From: Miscanthus floridulus
Lineage: Eukaryota; Streptophyta; Magnoliopsida; Poales; Poaceae
Assembly: GCF_019320115.1 (NCBI RefSeq)
Contig: NC_089595.1
Location: 108,020,158-108,084,157, forward strand
Direction of reading: 5' to 3'
DNA: 64,000 nt
Part shown: positions 11,213 through 22,392 of the stretch, in pieces
Numbering within the stretch: position 1 is the stretch's first letter
How the letters are laid out: each line of letters opens with the position of its first letter
Notes under the pieces: generated by a model
What the model was told of the DNA's origin: nothing
Databases searched by the model: none
Seen by the model: the letters and a program-made list of their open reading frames with translations, nothing else
Made by a program: the position numbers and the translations under genes

Positions 11213-13046
11213 TGGTTGATAGTTTTTTAAGATCTTTCTTGAGCTTTTCATTCTCATGCTTGAGCTTGACATACGCATCTTAATTGTCGGTCTCAACCAC
11301 TTTCTTGCCTTTGCCACTAGATCCTTGCTCAATGCTCTCAATAATTAGGTCATCACATGATGTAGCTATATCAATCTTAACAACATGGTTAGTAGCATAA
11401 TGTGGCTCATTGCATAATAACTCATGAGAGACAACAAGATTATCATGATTAACCTTGAGATTTGTGTACTCTTCTTTTAGCATATTGTAGCTAGTGGTGA
11501 GCTCATTATGTATCCCCTCAAGTTTATCATGTTTTTCTTTAAGCTCCTTTTTAGAGGATTTGAGCTCCTTGAGTTTGGATGACATAGTTTTATTTTCTTC
11601 TCTAAGCTCAACACTAGCCTTTTCCACTATGTCATATTTATCTAAGAGAGAATCATTCTCAAGTTCTAGCTTTTCATTTTTAGCTCTTGTCTTTCTAATG
11701 ATTTTAGTATATTGATTGAGCAACTTGACAAGATCATCATACGAAGGTGATTCAAATTCATCATCACTATCACTATCAGCATTGCTAACATGATCATCAC
11801 CACTACTATCATCATCATTTTGTACCTTTCATTCACCTTTGGCCATAAGGCATAGGTGTGTAGAGGATGACGGTGGTGGTGTCGATGAAGATAGTGAAGA
11901 GTCAATTACAATAGCGTCCACCTTCTCGTTCTCACTTTCATCATCGGATGAGCAACTTGATGAATCAATATCGGTGAGCCAATCACCAACGATGTATGCC
12001 TTGCCATTCTTCTTCTTATTGTGGAAATCCTTCTTCTTGTCATCCTTCTTCTTATATGACTTGTTTTTCTTCTTCTCATCATCGTCTTCATCACTTGAGT
12101 CATCTTTCTTGCCCGTGTACTTCTTCTTGTATTTGTCTTTCTTTGGCTTGGGGCATTGATGTGCTAGATGACCAAGTTCTCCACAATTATAGCAATCCAT
12201 CTCCGAGATTGGCTTCCTTCTATTGCTAGTGAAGAATTTCTTCTTCTTGCCATCAAACTTGACACCATTTTTGTTGAGCTTCTTAAGCATCTTGGAGGTC
12301 TTTCTCACCATGAGAGCAAGACTTGCATCATCCATTTCATCATCACTTGAGCTCTCATGATCAATTCTTGCTTTGCCCTTCTTCTCTTGGCTAGCCTTGA
12401 ATGCCAAGTCTTTCTTCTTGGTGGAAGAAGAGCCATCTTGTGGTGTGATGTGCATATACATCTCATGTGCATTGATCTTTCCCAATATTTGAGTTGGTGT
12501 AGCGGTGGAAAGATCACCTTGATGAAGCATGGTCACAATATGCCCATATTTGTCAATGGGGAGGACACTCAAAATCTTTCTTACAACATCGGATGGTTGC
12601 ATTTGTGTGAGTCCAAGCCCATTGACTTCTTCTACAAGAACATTCAAGCGTCAGTACATCTCATTAGCACTTTCTTTAGGAAGCATCTCAAATGAATTAA
12701 GCTTTTTCATAACAAGATGATAGCGTTCCTCACGCTCACTCTTAGTTCCCTCATGGAGCGCACAAATGTCCGACCATAATGCATGGGCGTCCTTGTGGTT
12801 CCGCACACGGTAAAACACATCTTTGCAAAGGCCTCTAAAGATGGTGTTTCTAGCCTTTGCATTCCATTTCTCATAATTAACTTCATCGCCTTGAAGGTGT
12901 GTGGGATCCTTAGGTTTTGGGAAACCTTGAGAGGCGGCTCTAAGAATTCCAACATCTAAAGCCTCTAAATAAGCCTCCATGCGGATTTTCCAATAAGGGA
13001 AATCATCTCCCTCAAAGATAGGAGGAGGTCCATCCCCGTGGGATAT
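11213..13046 (-). pseudogene. Element B: gag fragment with lost start codon
   Basis: The codon aligned with element A's gag ATG reads ATA (13044-13046, context ATATCCCACGGGGATGG), so the start is lost. The frame carries MEAYLEALDVGILRAASQGF from 12980, a TGA at 12651-12653 where A has Ser (MYSRLNV), then the knuckle CYNCGELGHLAHQC and a Lys/Asp-rich tail. A TGA near 11829 follows KGE, then a coiled coil (LLNQYTKIIRKTRAKNEKLE from 11723) with a stop near 11280. It ends where element A interrupts it. By function it was the capsid and RNA-binding protein of the element, and it is now clearly dead. Confidence 0.88.
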
Positions 13047-13079
13047 CTTTCTCTAGACGCTTAAGCCTAATTTAGCGAG

Positions 13080-13099
13080 CACGAGGCTCTGATACCAAT
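13080..13099 (-). other. Element B: primer-binding site
   Basis: On the minus strand ATTGGTATCAGAGCCTCGTG follows the LTR end, identical in layout to element A's site and matching initiator tRNA-Met. Confidence 0.9.
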
Positions 13100-14711
13100 T
13101 GAAAGGATCAAGATGCCTAAGAGGGGGGGGTGAATTGGGCTAATTCTAAATTCTTTGCAATAATTAAGCCCTACACTTAGCCCACTTCACCCCTTGTGCC
13201 TAGAATGTGATTCTATTGTTCTACCGCACAAAAGCTTAGCACCCTAAGTTCCAATCCTACTCTAGCATGGCAATTCTCGGAATGTAAAGACATGAAATGA
13301 ATTGCTCAAATGTAAATGCTTAAAGTAAAGAGAGGGAAAGGAACGCGGTGATGTTTTGCCGAGGTATCGGAGAGTCACCACTCCCCACTAGTCCTCGTTG
13401 GAGCACCCGCGCAAGGGTGTAGCTCCCCCTTGATCCACACAAGGATCAAGTGCTCTCTACGGGCTGATTATTCGACACTCCATCGTGGTGAATCGCCCAC
13501 AACCGCTCACAACTTGAGTTGGGTCATCCACAAGCTCACCGGATGATCACCAAACTCCCAATCACCACCGAGCCATCTAGGTGATGGCGATCACCAAGAG
13601 TAACAAGCACAAACTCTCACTTGACCATGACAAGCCTAATGAGAAGGGTGGATGCACACTTGCTACTCTCCTTGCACTAATGAGGACCTTAATCTTGGAT
13701 TCTCAAATCTCAATCACCTCACTAGGCTCTTGCTCTCCTTGGCACTCTCAAGGTGTTTCTCAGCTGAACAAATGGGCAAGAGACCTCCCTTGGATGAGTG
13801 GAGTAAGTATTTATACCCCCTCATTCAAATCAAAACGTTGGGAGGCTGAGTCAGCACTCTACGGGGTGACCGGACGCTCCGGTCAGTTATCCCCGCCACT
13901 AGCCATTAAGTTCTGACCAGACACTGACCTGTGTCCGGTCAGCACTGACCGAACGCGTCCGGTCATGAAAAACCCTCTCTAAAACCTTACTGATGTTGAC
14001 CGGACGCTGGAACTCAGAGTCCGGTCACTTCGCTCTTCAGCGTCCCGTCAGTTACCAGATCCTGACCATCGTTCGGTCAGCACTGACCGGACGCGTCCGA
14101 TCAGGAAAATCCCTCTCTGGAACCTCTCTGGAGTTGACCGGACTCTGGCACCTAGTGTCCGGTCACTTTTCACTCAGCATCCAGTAAGTACCAGATGACT
14201 CTAGTTGATCAAATGAACTGACCGTACTCACCCTTCAGTGTCCGGTCACAACCAGACCAGCGTCCGGTCAGTCATTTGACCCTCCATTCACTTTCAACTC
14301 GAAATCCTATATGAATGAAGTTTACTCCAATTGATCTTAGGGCTATTCGTGAGCTACCTAGTGCTAGATTTGACAAGTGTGCATCACACCTAACCCACTA
14401 GACTCACCTAGGTCAAGCTACTAGTCCATACCTAGCTTAATAGTACGGCCAAAGGAAAAACAAAGTCCTAAACTACTCTAAGTGTCTATTCAACACCAAA
14501 CGACACTTAGAACTAGTCCATCCTTAACCTTGTCATCCATCCTTTAAAAACCAAAATGATTTCCATCGTAGGGGCATGACAACCATGATTTCCCAATCAA
14601 TTGCCATTAACATGCCCTAACTTAAATTGCTTCTGCAAAACACACGTTAGTCATAGTAATCTCGCGTTGTCATTAATCATCGAAACCCAACTAGAGGCCT
14701 AGATGCTTTCA
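13100..14711 (-). repeat. Element B: 5' LTR (1612 bp)
   Basis: Bounded by TGAAAG...CTTTCA. On the minus strand it begins TGAAAGCATCTAGGCCTC at 14711. The GACCGG/CCGGTC minisatellite lies at about 13866-14275, and a TATAAATA motif at 13808-13815. Its outer edge at 14711/14712 is the junction with the NLR remnant. Confidence 0.92.
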
Positions 14712-16195
14712 GTATGAGTGATCATGTTAGCATAAGGAAACTTGTTCTAACGAAGGGAGCATGCAGTGCTTGCTCCCCATCATGGTCTGCTTGCTTGCAG
14801 ACGATCCGTCTAGAGGATCGTAAACAATGGGAAATTCTCCCATCTCTGGAAAGGCTATCATTTCTTACAAAGTTGAAGCTAAGGAATATGCTCAGAGTAA
14901 CAGAATTGTTAATTCCTTCATTGAAGGAGCTAGTCTTGATTGATATGCCAAAGTTGGAAAGATGTTTTCCCAATTCAGTGAGGGACCTGAACTCAAGTTT
15001 GAGGGTACTAGAGATCAGCAGATGCTGGGTACTAAAGGCCTTTCCCCTCTTTGAGAGCTGTGAAAAAATTGAAATCGAGAAGTCATGGTTGCCCAATGTT
15101 AGTGAGCTCACCATCCATGGGTGTCTTCATTTAATGGTATCAAATCCTCTACCACCATCAAGTAGATTTTGCAGATTATTCATTGAAAGAGTTTCTGCAC
15201 TTCCAAAGATGGAGGGATCATCAGACTCAGAATTGAGAATCGAATCATCAGGGCTGACCTTGGATGACAAAATTTTGTCATTTCGCAACCTGCGGACTAT
15301 GACTCAATTGGAAATAATGGGCTGCGAAAACCTATCGTATTTTTCACTCAAAGGACTTAGGCAACTCGTATGCTTGAAGAGGTTGGCAATAGGTAATTTT
15401 TTCTCTTTGGATGTTCTGTCAACGCATACGTATAAAAACATGGCAAACGCAGATTTTGATGCCTTACCGTCTCTCCAGTGTCTTAGCATTGTGGATTGTG
15501 GAATAACTAGAGAGTGGATATATGTGATGCTGCAACATGTGTGAGCCCTAGAGGAATTGCATCTGCATACTTGTATGCAGGTAACAGGGCTATCGATACA
15601 AGGAAAAGAGAATAGTTTATCAAATCTCACCTCAGCTCCACGTGCCTTGTTACAGAGAAATTCATATTGAGATGGTGCATCGACTAGGCGATGTCCTAGC
15701 AAACTCTTGCGCATTCCATCTAATATTATCCCCTCTCTCAAGAAGATAGAAATTATATATTGCCATCTAACAACATTTCAGGGGAACAAGGAAGGCATCT
15801 CTGGATTCATCTCCCTTGAGGAGCTAAGAATTGTTGGATGCAACGAGCTGAAGATGAGATTGATGACCAAGCAAACGAAAGATGGCTTCTCCCGTGTTCA
15901 CTTGGTGTACTGGATATCAGAGACGCTTCCCTAGGAACGCTACAGCCCTGCTTCCCAGGAGATCTGACCTAGTCTCATAGTACTAAAAGTGTGGGATATC
16001 TTTGCATTGAAATTTCTACAGCTGCATTCCTGCACAACACTGTAAAAACTAGAAATTGGATATTGCAAATCGCTAGACGCATTAGAGGGCTTCTGATCCC
16101 TCCGCGGTCTCAGGTATTTGAAAGTATACGGATGCACAAGCTTACCTCAATATTTCAGAGAGCGGACTACGGACTCAAGTCCCGAGTGCACGCTC
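14712..16195 (+). pseudogene. NLR (NBS-LRR) disease-resistance gene: C-terminal LRR fragment
   Basis: Open from the element B junction to a TGA at 15542-15544, encoding leucine-rich repeats with the spacing of plant NLR C-termini: LERLSFLTKLKLRNM, IPSLKELVLIDMPKLERC, LRVLEISRCWVLKAF, LPNVSELTIHGCLHL, LVCLKRLAIGNF and LQCLSIVDCGITREW. The same frame continues after the TGA (ALEELHLHTCMQVTGLSIQG) to another TGA at 15668-15670. Further LRR pieces follow in shifted frames (LRIPSNIIPSLKKIEIIYC, FISLEELRIVGCNEL). The reading ends with PQYFRERTTDSSPECTLV and a TAG near 16194. The NB-ARC half is absent, removed or displaced by element B. NLRs are intracellular immune receptors; this copy is dead. Confidence 0.88.
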
Positions 16196-16202
16196 GTCTA
16201 GC

Positions 16203-17300
16203 CCTTCTCTTCCGCTGGGTGGTCGAGGGTGAACACCGAGTCACTCAGGTCCAGCCGCCTGGCCCAGTGGAGCCGGTTTCCTCCCCACGTGAGCGGATCA
16301 TCGCCCGGCCGAACTAGGGACCGGGAGGGCACAGCCCCAACCGAGGGGTCGGCCGTGGCAACCTTCGGCGTTGGCCCGACGGGGGCCGACAATACCCCCT
16401 CCGTCACCGGTGCTCCCTCGGGAGTGGACCCTCCGATGGCAGAGGAGGCTGGCAGCTCAGGCTCTGAAGTCCGAGCCATCGCCGCGTCCACAGGGGACGC
16501 CTCGGTCGCTCCTCCTCCTGTCTGCCCCACCTCGGGGCGTGTCGACCGGCGCGGGCGTCGATTCCACGAGCGCCTCCCCCGGCACAATCAGCGCCTCCGC
16601 CTCCCCCGCTTCCTCAAGTGGCACCGTGTCTGCCTCGGCGCCATCACGCCATGCCCCCGGTACCACGCTAGTCAGCTCCTAGTGGATTGGTCGATGCGCC
16701 AGGATCTTCTGTGGCGCCAACGTCTGGGAGCTGCAGGGGCCGGTCCTGTGGAAAGCACCAACGTCACACAAAGAAATCCGAGAACACAACGAAAGGACGA
16801 AGAAGTTGTTAACTCACCTCGACGCCATTATCCGAGATCATTTCGGGGGCTGGCCGCTCGACTCCGACTCCGCCACGTCGGCAATTGGCCGCTTCGATCC
16901 CCTGGTGGGGTCGGTCGGAGCGGGGCGGACTTGCTTGGCCAACCTCAGGGGCGCGTCCTCCCCCGCCGATCTTGGAGGCACATCGTCTTCGGTTTGCACC
17001 GGGGCGTGCTGCGGAATCGGGGTCAAGTTGACTTGCCCCACATTGGCCTGCTCATCCTCGAGCGGAAGCGTGCCCTATGGGATGTTGGGGTCAGACTCGT
17101 CCTCCTCCTCTTCCGCCTCCTCGTTGCCGTCGCGCTCCTCCGAGCCTTGCCGGTGCCTTCCACGCTGGAGCTTCGCTCGCTCCTTCTTCGCCTTCTCCCG
17201 CTCCTTCTTCACCTTCACCGCCTCAGCCGCGGCGCGGTTCACTGCCCTCAGGCTACTGCCTTCAGGCTAGTGCTATATGGACTACCTGGTGTAGAACGGG
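16203..17300 (-). pseudogene. Element E: antisense extra ORF fragment, intron-containing
   Basis: The minus strand encodes a basic/acidic tract (RAAAEAVKVKKEREKAKKER, then EEERDGNEEAE-like acid residues and ESDPNIP) with a stop. It continues GTLPLEDEQANVGQVNLTPI and a Pro/Ala-rich stretch to ESESSGQPPK. A likely intron runs from donor GTGAGT at 16818 to acceptor TTTCCACAG ending at 16746 (73 bp), followed by a Pro/Ala/Ser-rich tail. The organisation resembles element F's antisense ORF (basic KKKK tract, acidic SDEEESGE, low-complexity tail). Function is unknown. The long ORFs on the opposite strand here are shadows of GC-rich composition. Confidence 0.55.
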
Positions 17301-18222
17301 CGAGGGGCAAACAGTCCGCCTAAATTAACACGCCCCACGCCTCGCTAGATCCGCTTCCTTCGGGTCTCGCGCCCTCATTATTTCATGCTGCACCAGTCGC
17401 ATCGCTGCCTCGAGAGACGAACGCATGCCTATCCAAATCTTCCCCACGAAGGATCCGTTGGGCGATGGTTCGTCTTCAAAGGCTACGGGCCACCGCAAGT
17501 AAGTGGGATATGGAGCAGAAAATGCTCTTACGGCCCATTAACGCCTAGGAGTTCGAAGGCTGGCCCACCAGTGGGTTCACGGCCGCTCTAGGGCACCCTA
17601 GAGCGAGAGGAGGTTAAGGACGGGCCCGCTAGCAGCCAATACCCGAGACGCGTGAAGCGCCACGGGCGTCCCAACCCTCGTTTCGAGTCTTGGATGATGC
17701 AAGGTCCATGGTTTTTCCCCAAAGAAAGGCATCGAGTCCTTGGACCGGTCGAACGGATCCGAGAACTATATGGACCGGTCGCCAAGAATCTAGAGTCAGT
17801 CACCAGCTGATCTCGAACCGGGCCCCCGCGAAGGGGATGCCGGGGCTCCACTCGAACAAGCCTGTTAACAACTCACCGAGCACCGTGCTCCGTCCAGCGA
17901 GGAAAGCATGGCACGGCTCAGCCCCTCCGTTCTAGCGAATGGATGCGTGAGGGACGACGATCACAAGATGAACCAACCCCCCGAATGGAACCCTGCTACG
18001 CGTGGTGGCTCGGGTACTCAGCATCGCAAAGAGACTGAACACGCGGTCGTAGACAAACGACGAGTCACCTTTGGTTGCGCCCTCAAGCAACAAATCGCAA
18101 AAAGCCTTTTGCAGGAGTGTCTCACTCCTCCAAAGACTCCGGGGCTACACCCACCGGTAGCACTTGCGCGCACCCATTGACGAATCGAAAAATCCCCTAG
18201 GCGATTTTACCCGAATTGCCCC

Positions 18223-18238
18223 GGGGCTCGGGGGCTAC
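18223..18238 (+). other. Element E: polypurine tract
   Basis: ggggctcgggggctac sits immediately before the LTR's TGTCGG, the same arrangement as in element F (35260-35275). Confidence 0.75.
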
Positions 18239-19362
18239 TGTCGGATATCTATACCCGGGTATCCGAGCCAAAGGATTAATGAGCATCACATCGGCTGATC
18301 CGATGGTTGAGGACGCAACTACGACCTCGTCCGACTCCAAGGACTAGGTTTCTGCCTCGTCCGACCCCTAGGGGCCGGGCCATGCCTCGTCTGACTCCGG
18401 GGACGAGGTTTCCGCCTCGTCTGACCCCAAGGCGTGGGCTCCGACTCATCCGGTCCCACAGGGAGTGCTCCACCTCGTCGAACACCCGAGAACCAAATTC
18501 CGTCTCGCCCGGCCCCTAGTGCAGGATTTTCGCCTCGCTCGTTCCCTAGGGGTCGGATTTGCTATTGGACAAAAGCAGTGGCCCCAGGGTGAGACCCGAA
18601 CCACTTCAACCACTACGGCATGGAGACGCACGCCCGGGAGCACATCTCGGGCGCGTCCTGATGCGACTGGTGGTCCCATCAGGCCATGCTGGGAGACTCA
18701 CGTCGCCCACCGCGTCAACAGGCCGGCACTGTGCTGCCAACTCCCTGCCTGACCACCGTCCAACATCAGTCAACCTGCGTCAGTTGACTGGCACTGTACC
18801 GCCAGCCCCCCGCATGGCCACTGTCAGGGGACCCTTTGACCATTCCATCCGCTCGGATGGGACAGAAGACAAGAACGATGCACAACGCCCGCACATATGC
18901 TGCAGCGGCCAACAGGACCCCGGTACGACGCCGCTGCCACCACGATCTATAGGGTCAGTGGGACCCACGCAAAGAGGAGGACGGCACACCCCCGGGAGCC
19001 TTATTTCTCTTTCTTTTTCCCTCTTCCCTTCCGCTATAACCCCTGCTTTCCCTTGGCCAATAAAAGGGAAAGCAGGGCGTCCCACTAAGGGGCATCGCAC
19101 ATCGCACCATAAGAGATCAATCGACCGATAGATCTAGCGGTAGAAGTATCAAGCAATCGAACCACAGAGACTTCGGAGCTCCTCCCTCTCTCGCCAGTTT
19201 GTAACCCCTACTACAAACTCAGTGCTAGTAACACGAGCAGCCCAAAACTAGACGTAGGGACATTCGACCCAAACCAGTATAATTTTTGTGTCCTCTTAGC
19301 ACACCATCCGGGTCAGACGCGTAATATACAAATTTACTAGTCGGTTGTTCGAAACACCGACA
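18239..19362 (+). repeat. Element E: 3' LTR (1124 bp)
   Basis: Starts TGTCGGATATC and ends AACACCGACA. It carries a cctcgtccgac-type minisatellite (about 18320-18560) and a palindrome at about 19045-19075 (gctttccctt...aagggaaagc) whose loop reads aataaaagg where the related LTR H has tataaaag. Its 3' part aligns in reverse with solo LTR H (59105-60311). The next bases (ggtgcgctgattattagg) vaguely resemble a primer-binding site but are degenerate. Confidence 0.85.
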
Positions 19363-19618
19363 GGTGCGCTGATTATTAGGTATGGGACCAGGTGGTGTGG
19401 GGGGGCATCGAGCCCCTCCTACCTCGGACGCTCCTCAGAAGCCTTCCCTTCAGCCCTATCAGGAACTATCATCAATTGGGCTGGGTTATGTCATTATATT
19501 TAGACTGGATTATACTTTTCACGCCTCTCAACATTAAAATCCAAAAAATACTCTTGCAGTGGTGTTAAAATGATCCATTCGTTTTTGCCTATTTTCTAGG
19601 TTTTCTCAGCCCATAAAA

Positions 19619-20175
19619 ATGGCAAGTTTGTTGAGTGTTGCCATGGTTCTGATTCTAGTGAGTTTGAGCACTACGACCTCCTGGGCTTCCGACTGCCCAG
19701 GTGGCTACTTTACACCAGGTAGTCCATATAGCAGTAGCCTGAAGGCGGTGGCAACAATCCTGCCCAGAAGAGTGGGATCTTCCCCACTCTTGTTTGTGAG
19801 TGAGTCTATTACTTCACGTGGGGGCGGGGAGGTCTACACATTCGCACAATGCTAGCGAGGCTCATCTTCTCCACTCTTGTTTGCGAGTGAGGCTATTACT
19901 TCACGCGAGGGTGGGGAGGTTACGCATTCGCGCAATGCTGGCGAGGCTCTCAGAGCTCAATATGCGAGAGATGTGTTGCTGCGGCTTTTGGAGATGCAAG
20001 GGTTGTTTGTCAGTCCAGGGAGGGCGCGTTTATATTCCGTGATAAGTGCACCGTAGGCTATTATATGAAGAAGATAGAGATGTTCCCTGATGACCCTTCA
20101 ATCGGTATAGTTGCGAGGAGACTTGAGAGCACTCAGATAGTAATTCAAAGCAACACATTTGAGGATGTGCATTGA
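19619..20175 (+). pseudogene. DUF26/Gnk2 cysteine-rich repeat secretory protein, disrupted
   Basis: The start ATG at 19619 opens a clear signal peptide (MASLLSVAMVLILVSLSTTT, cleavage likely after SWA), then DCPGGYFTPGSPYSSSLKAV, typical of an extracellular Gnk2 (DUF26) domain. A tandem duplication follows (19780-19866 and 19867-19952). The first copy ends in a TAG (19853-19855) where the second has TGG, and the second has lost one base. In the restored frame after the second copy, the diagnostic C-X8-C-X2-C motif is perfect (CWRGSQSSICERC). The domain then runs CVAAAFGDARVVCQ... RDKCTVGYY to a TGA at 20173-20175. The family includes apoplastic antifungal proteins and the ectodomains of CRK kinases. 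No kinase follows. Probably dead because of the stop and frameshift. Confidence 0.8.
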
Positions 20176-20741
20176 TTGATACACAATGGCGGATTTGTCA
20201 TCGGTGCGGGAGGGGGGCACAAGCCCCTTGTCCGGTGCGGCAGAGGCGGCGACGCAGACCGGCAAACGTTGTTAGTAGTAGACTGGTGCAGGAGAGGTGG
20301 AGACGCAGGGACCTCCTATAAAATAGCTGATTTGTCTATGTTGAGGGTGTTCTCAGCGTGTGTCTCAAAAATACTAAAACAACAACTGTACATTAAGCAC
20401 ATGAGTCAATAAGCGGATCAAAGGTTCTATTGTAAATTAACCAAATTTAGTAATTGCAATGGATCACAGTTCAAGGTACAACCAATTATATACCTAGCAT
20501 GACTAGTTTTTTTCTTTGTTATAAGCTAGTTTATATTCATCTACTTCTATCGTAGCATATGAAGATGCATTTGGAAGTGTCCTTACAATTATCAACCAAA
20601 GCTCGTAACCAGAAATAAAAATGAGAAGTGAGAGAAGAACATAAAGGTCTAAGATTATTTCTGGAACGCCTAGCAAGAAATGTAGAACGAAAGAAACAGT
20701 CAACGAAGAGCACTACTGTGACTAATGCCAAGCTAAGGGCA
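20176..20741. other. Non-coding interval
   Basis: The first 150 bp are GC-rich and may be decayed downstream sequence of the DUF26 gene. The remainder is AT-rich with no recognised gene, repeat or motif. Confidence 0.5.
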
Positions 20742-21655
20742 GGGCTTGTTTGATAACATGTAGTTATTAGTTTGGGCCCAAAATTAATCAAAATAGTTTT
20801 GGTTTGATAGCTAGTTGGCTAGAGCATCTCCAAGAGTACCCAATAATCCTTCCCAATCCATGTTTTTTTTAGGAAAAATAAAAAAATCTATCTTTAACAA
20901 CTCCCAAACCCACATCCCAATCTTTTGGCACTTGTGAAAAAAAAAAACTTTGCGCATAAAGATCCACGGAGTCGAGGTTGCGCATATCCTTCTTCCCCCG
21001 TGTGGTATCCTCCTTGGCGCGGCATGGAGCCCCAGCAGCAAGTGTGGCAAGCGGACGCACGCGGTAGAGCGCAGCGCGGAGGACGCCGGAGAGCGCGCCC
21101 TCTGCTACCACGCAGCCGCCGCCGCAGCCACCCTGGAGCACACGGCTGAGCCACCTTCTTCCCCGGTGAAGCCGAGCGCTCTCACGGGTAAGCGTGGTCC
21201 TTGGCATGCCACCGCGCCACCCCACACCGCTGGCATGGCCCTTCCGGCCGGGATCGGTCACTCGCTCTCGTCCGCGTGTGATCTATTGCGAGCCTAAGAA
21301 GAAGAAGGGAGTGGGAAAGGGAAAGGAGGAAAGACAGGGTGAGAAAAGCGCAAGAGAGAGAGATCTGTAGAAGGGCTTAAACAAGTATAGAAACAAATTC
21401 AGGGTTCATGATGCAAAAGTGCCGCAGTATTGCAAACTCTTGGAGATGACCTTCATTATTCCTCCAATACTTTTTCGAAAGTTGCAAAACTCTATGTTTT
21501 TGGGATCAAAATATAGGGTACTCTAGGAGATGCTCGTTGAAGGCTTAGGTAAAAAATTAGCCCAGCTATTAACTATCCTATTTGGAGGCAATAGAGCTAA
21601 TTTAAGCTAAAATTAGATAGCTAACCATGAGCCCATAATATCAAAACATGCCCCC
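20742..21655. mobile_element. Outer TIR (MITE-like) element, split by an inner one
   Basis: The left end gggcttgtttgataacat and the right end, read in reverse complement (gggggcatgttttgatatt), form imperfect terminal inverted repeats. AT-rich arms (tagttattag..., tagctatctaattttagc) look like those of a grass MITE. The TSD is not resolved and the superfamily is not assigned. Confidence 0.5.
20822..21535. mobile_element. Inner non-autonomous DNA transposon (714 bp)
   Basis: Starts gagcatctccaagagtaccc and ends gggtactctaggagatgctc; the two are inverted repeats matching at 19 of 20 positions. The GC-rich interior (about 20960-21290) encodes only low-complexity reading frames. Similar gagcatctccaa ends are common in grass non-autonomous elements (PIF/Harbinger or hAT type). 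The flanks do not show a convincing TSD. Confidence 0.7.
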
Positions 21656-22392
21656 TAAATACAGGAAGCATAAGCAAACAAAAGTTAACATATCTCGGCT
21701 ATTAGATGGGGGGCTCAACTAATCATCGAAGCGGTCAATCCCACAACCCCCACGGATTTTTCCTTTTTAGAAAAAAAATATTTTCACAACTTTTTTTGTG
21801 AAAGTTGCAAAGTTAAGATATAACTTATGTGCATAACTTTTTATGTGACAACTTATCACCGAAACTTCTCATCATGACTTTTACTTTTTAAAAAATATAT
21901 ATTTCTATAACTTTATATTTTTAGATAGTTACAAAGTTGTACTCATAACTTTTTACGTGGCAACTAATCACTACAACCTCTCATCATAATTTTGTTGACT
22001 TTTCTTTTATTTGAAAAAAAAACATTGTTTCCATAACTTTTTAATTTTGAAAAGTTATAAAGTTATACTCACCACTTTTTAGGTTCCACGTCGGGTTCCG
22101 GTTCCGGTTCCACGTCGGCTTCCAGACTTCCAGTAGCACTGTGGTTGTTAAAATGGGACCTATCGGCGCACCTGAGTTCCGTTCTGTTGGATCGGACAAG
22201 GGCGGACAATAGTTTTCTATCAGCACCTGAGGTCAACCTTTGGCTTTGCCTCTGGGCAGCAAAAGACAGCAGACGCAGCACTAGGACACCGGTTCCGGTT
22301 CCACACGTGTTACTTGGCGGTCAGTCAAAATCAGCTACGTGGGCAACCATCAAGCTAGCTAGTCTTTTCCCTCTGTCTGACATTTAAAAATA
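21656..22392. repeat. AT-rich imperfect tandem repeats, then a GGTTCC-bearing segment
   Basis: Between about 21770 and 22080 a unit of roughly 120 bp recurs about three times (key words: cataactttttatgtgacaa, cataactttttacgtggcaa, cataactttttaattttga). It is followed by GGTTCC-rich tracts at 22081-22110 and 22290-22303. No gene is seen. Confidence 0.6.

Larger units (their letters stand above)
11213..14711 (-). mobile_element. Element B: 5' part of a Ty1/copia retrotransposon split by element A
   Basis: It has a 5' LTR, primer-binding site and about 1.8 kb of gag, closely related to element A. The coding sequence stops abruptly at 11213, exactly at A's LTR terminus. The rest of B is not on the other side of A within this window, presumably because D lies there. 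B is inserted into an NLR gene at 14712. Confidence 0.88.
16203..19362 (+). mobile_element. Element E: 3' part of a Tat/Retand-type Ty3/gypsy element
   Basis: The element orientation is plus: non-coding GC-rich DNA, a polypurine tract at 18223-18238 and an LTR at 18239-19362. It contains an antisense ORF like that of element F, a feature known for Tat-lineage elements between pol and the 3' LTR. No gag or pol is seen; the 5' half is missing, and the left edge meets the NLR remnant at about 16196-16203. Confidence 0.75.

Noticed and set aside
16229..17323. Long plus-strand open frame (364 codons) in element E
   Set aside because: It is a composition-driven shadow of the antisense ORF: Arg/Leu/Pro-rich, no domain, and the minus strand gives the lysine-rich and acidic segments seen in element F's ORF.
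19363..19400. Primer-binding site after E's LTR, which would make it a 5' LTR
   Set aside because: ggtgcgctgattattagg only loosely resembles known sites, and a clear polypurine tract precedes the LTR, so a 3' LTR is the better reading.
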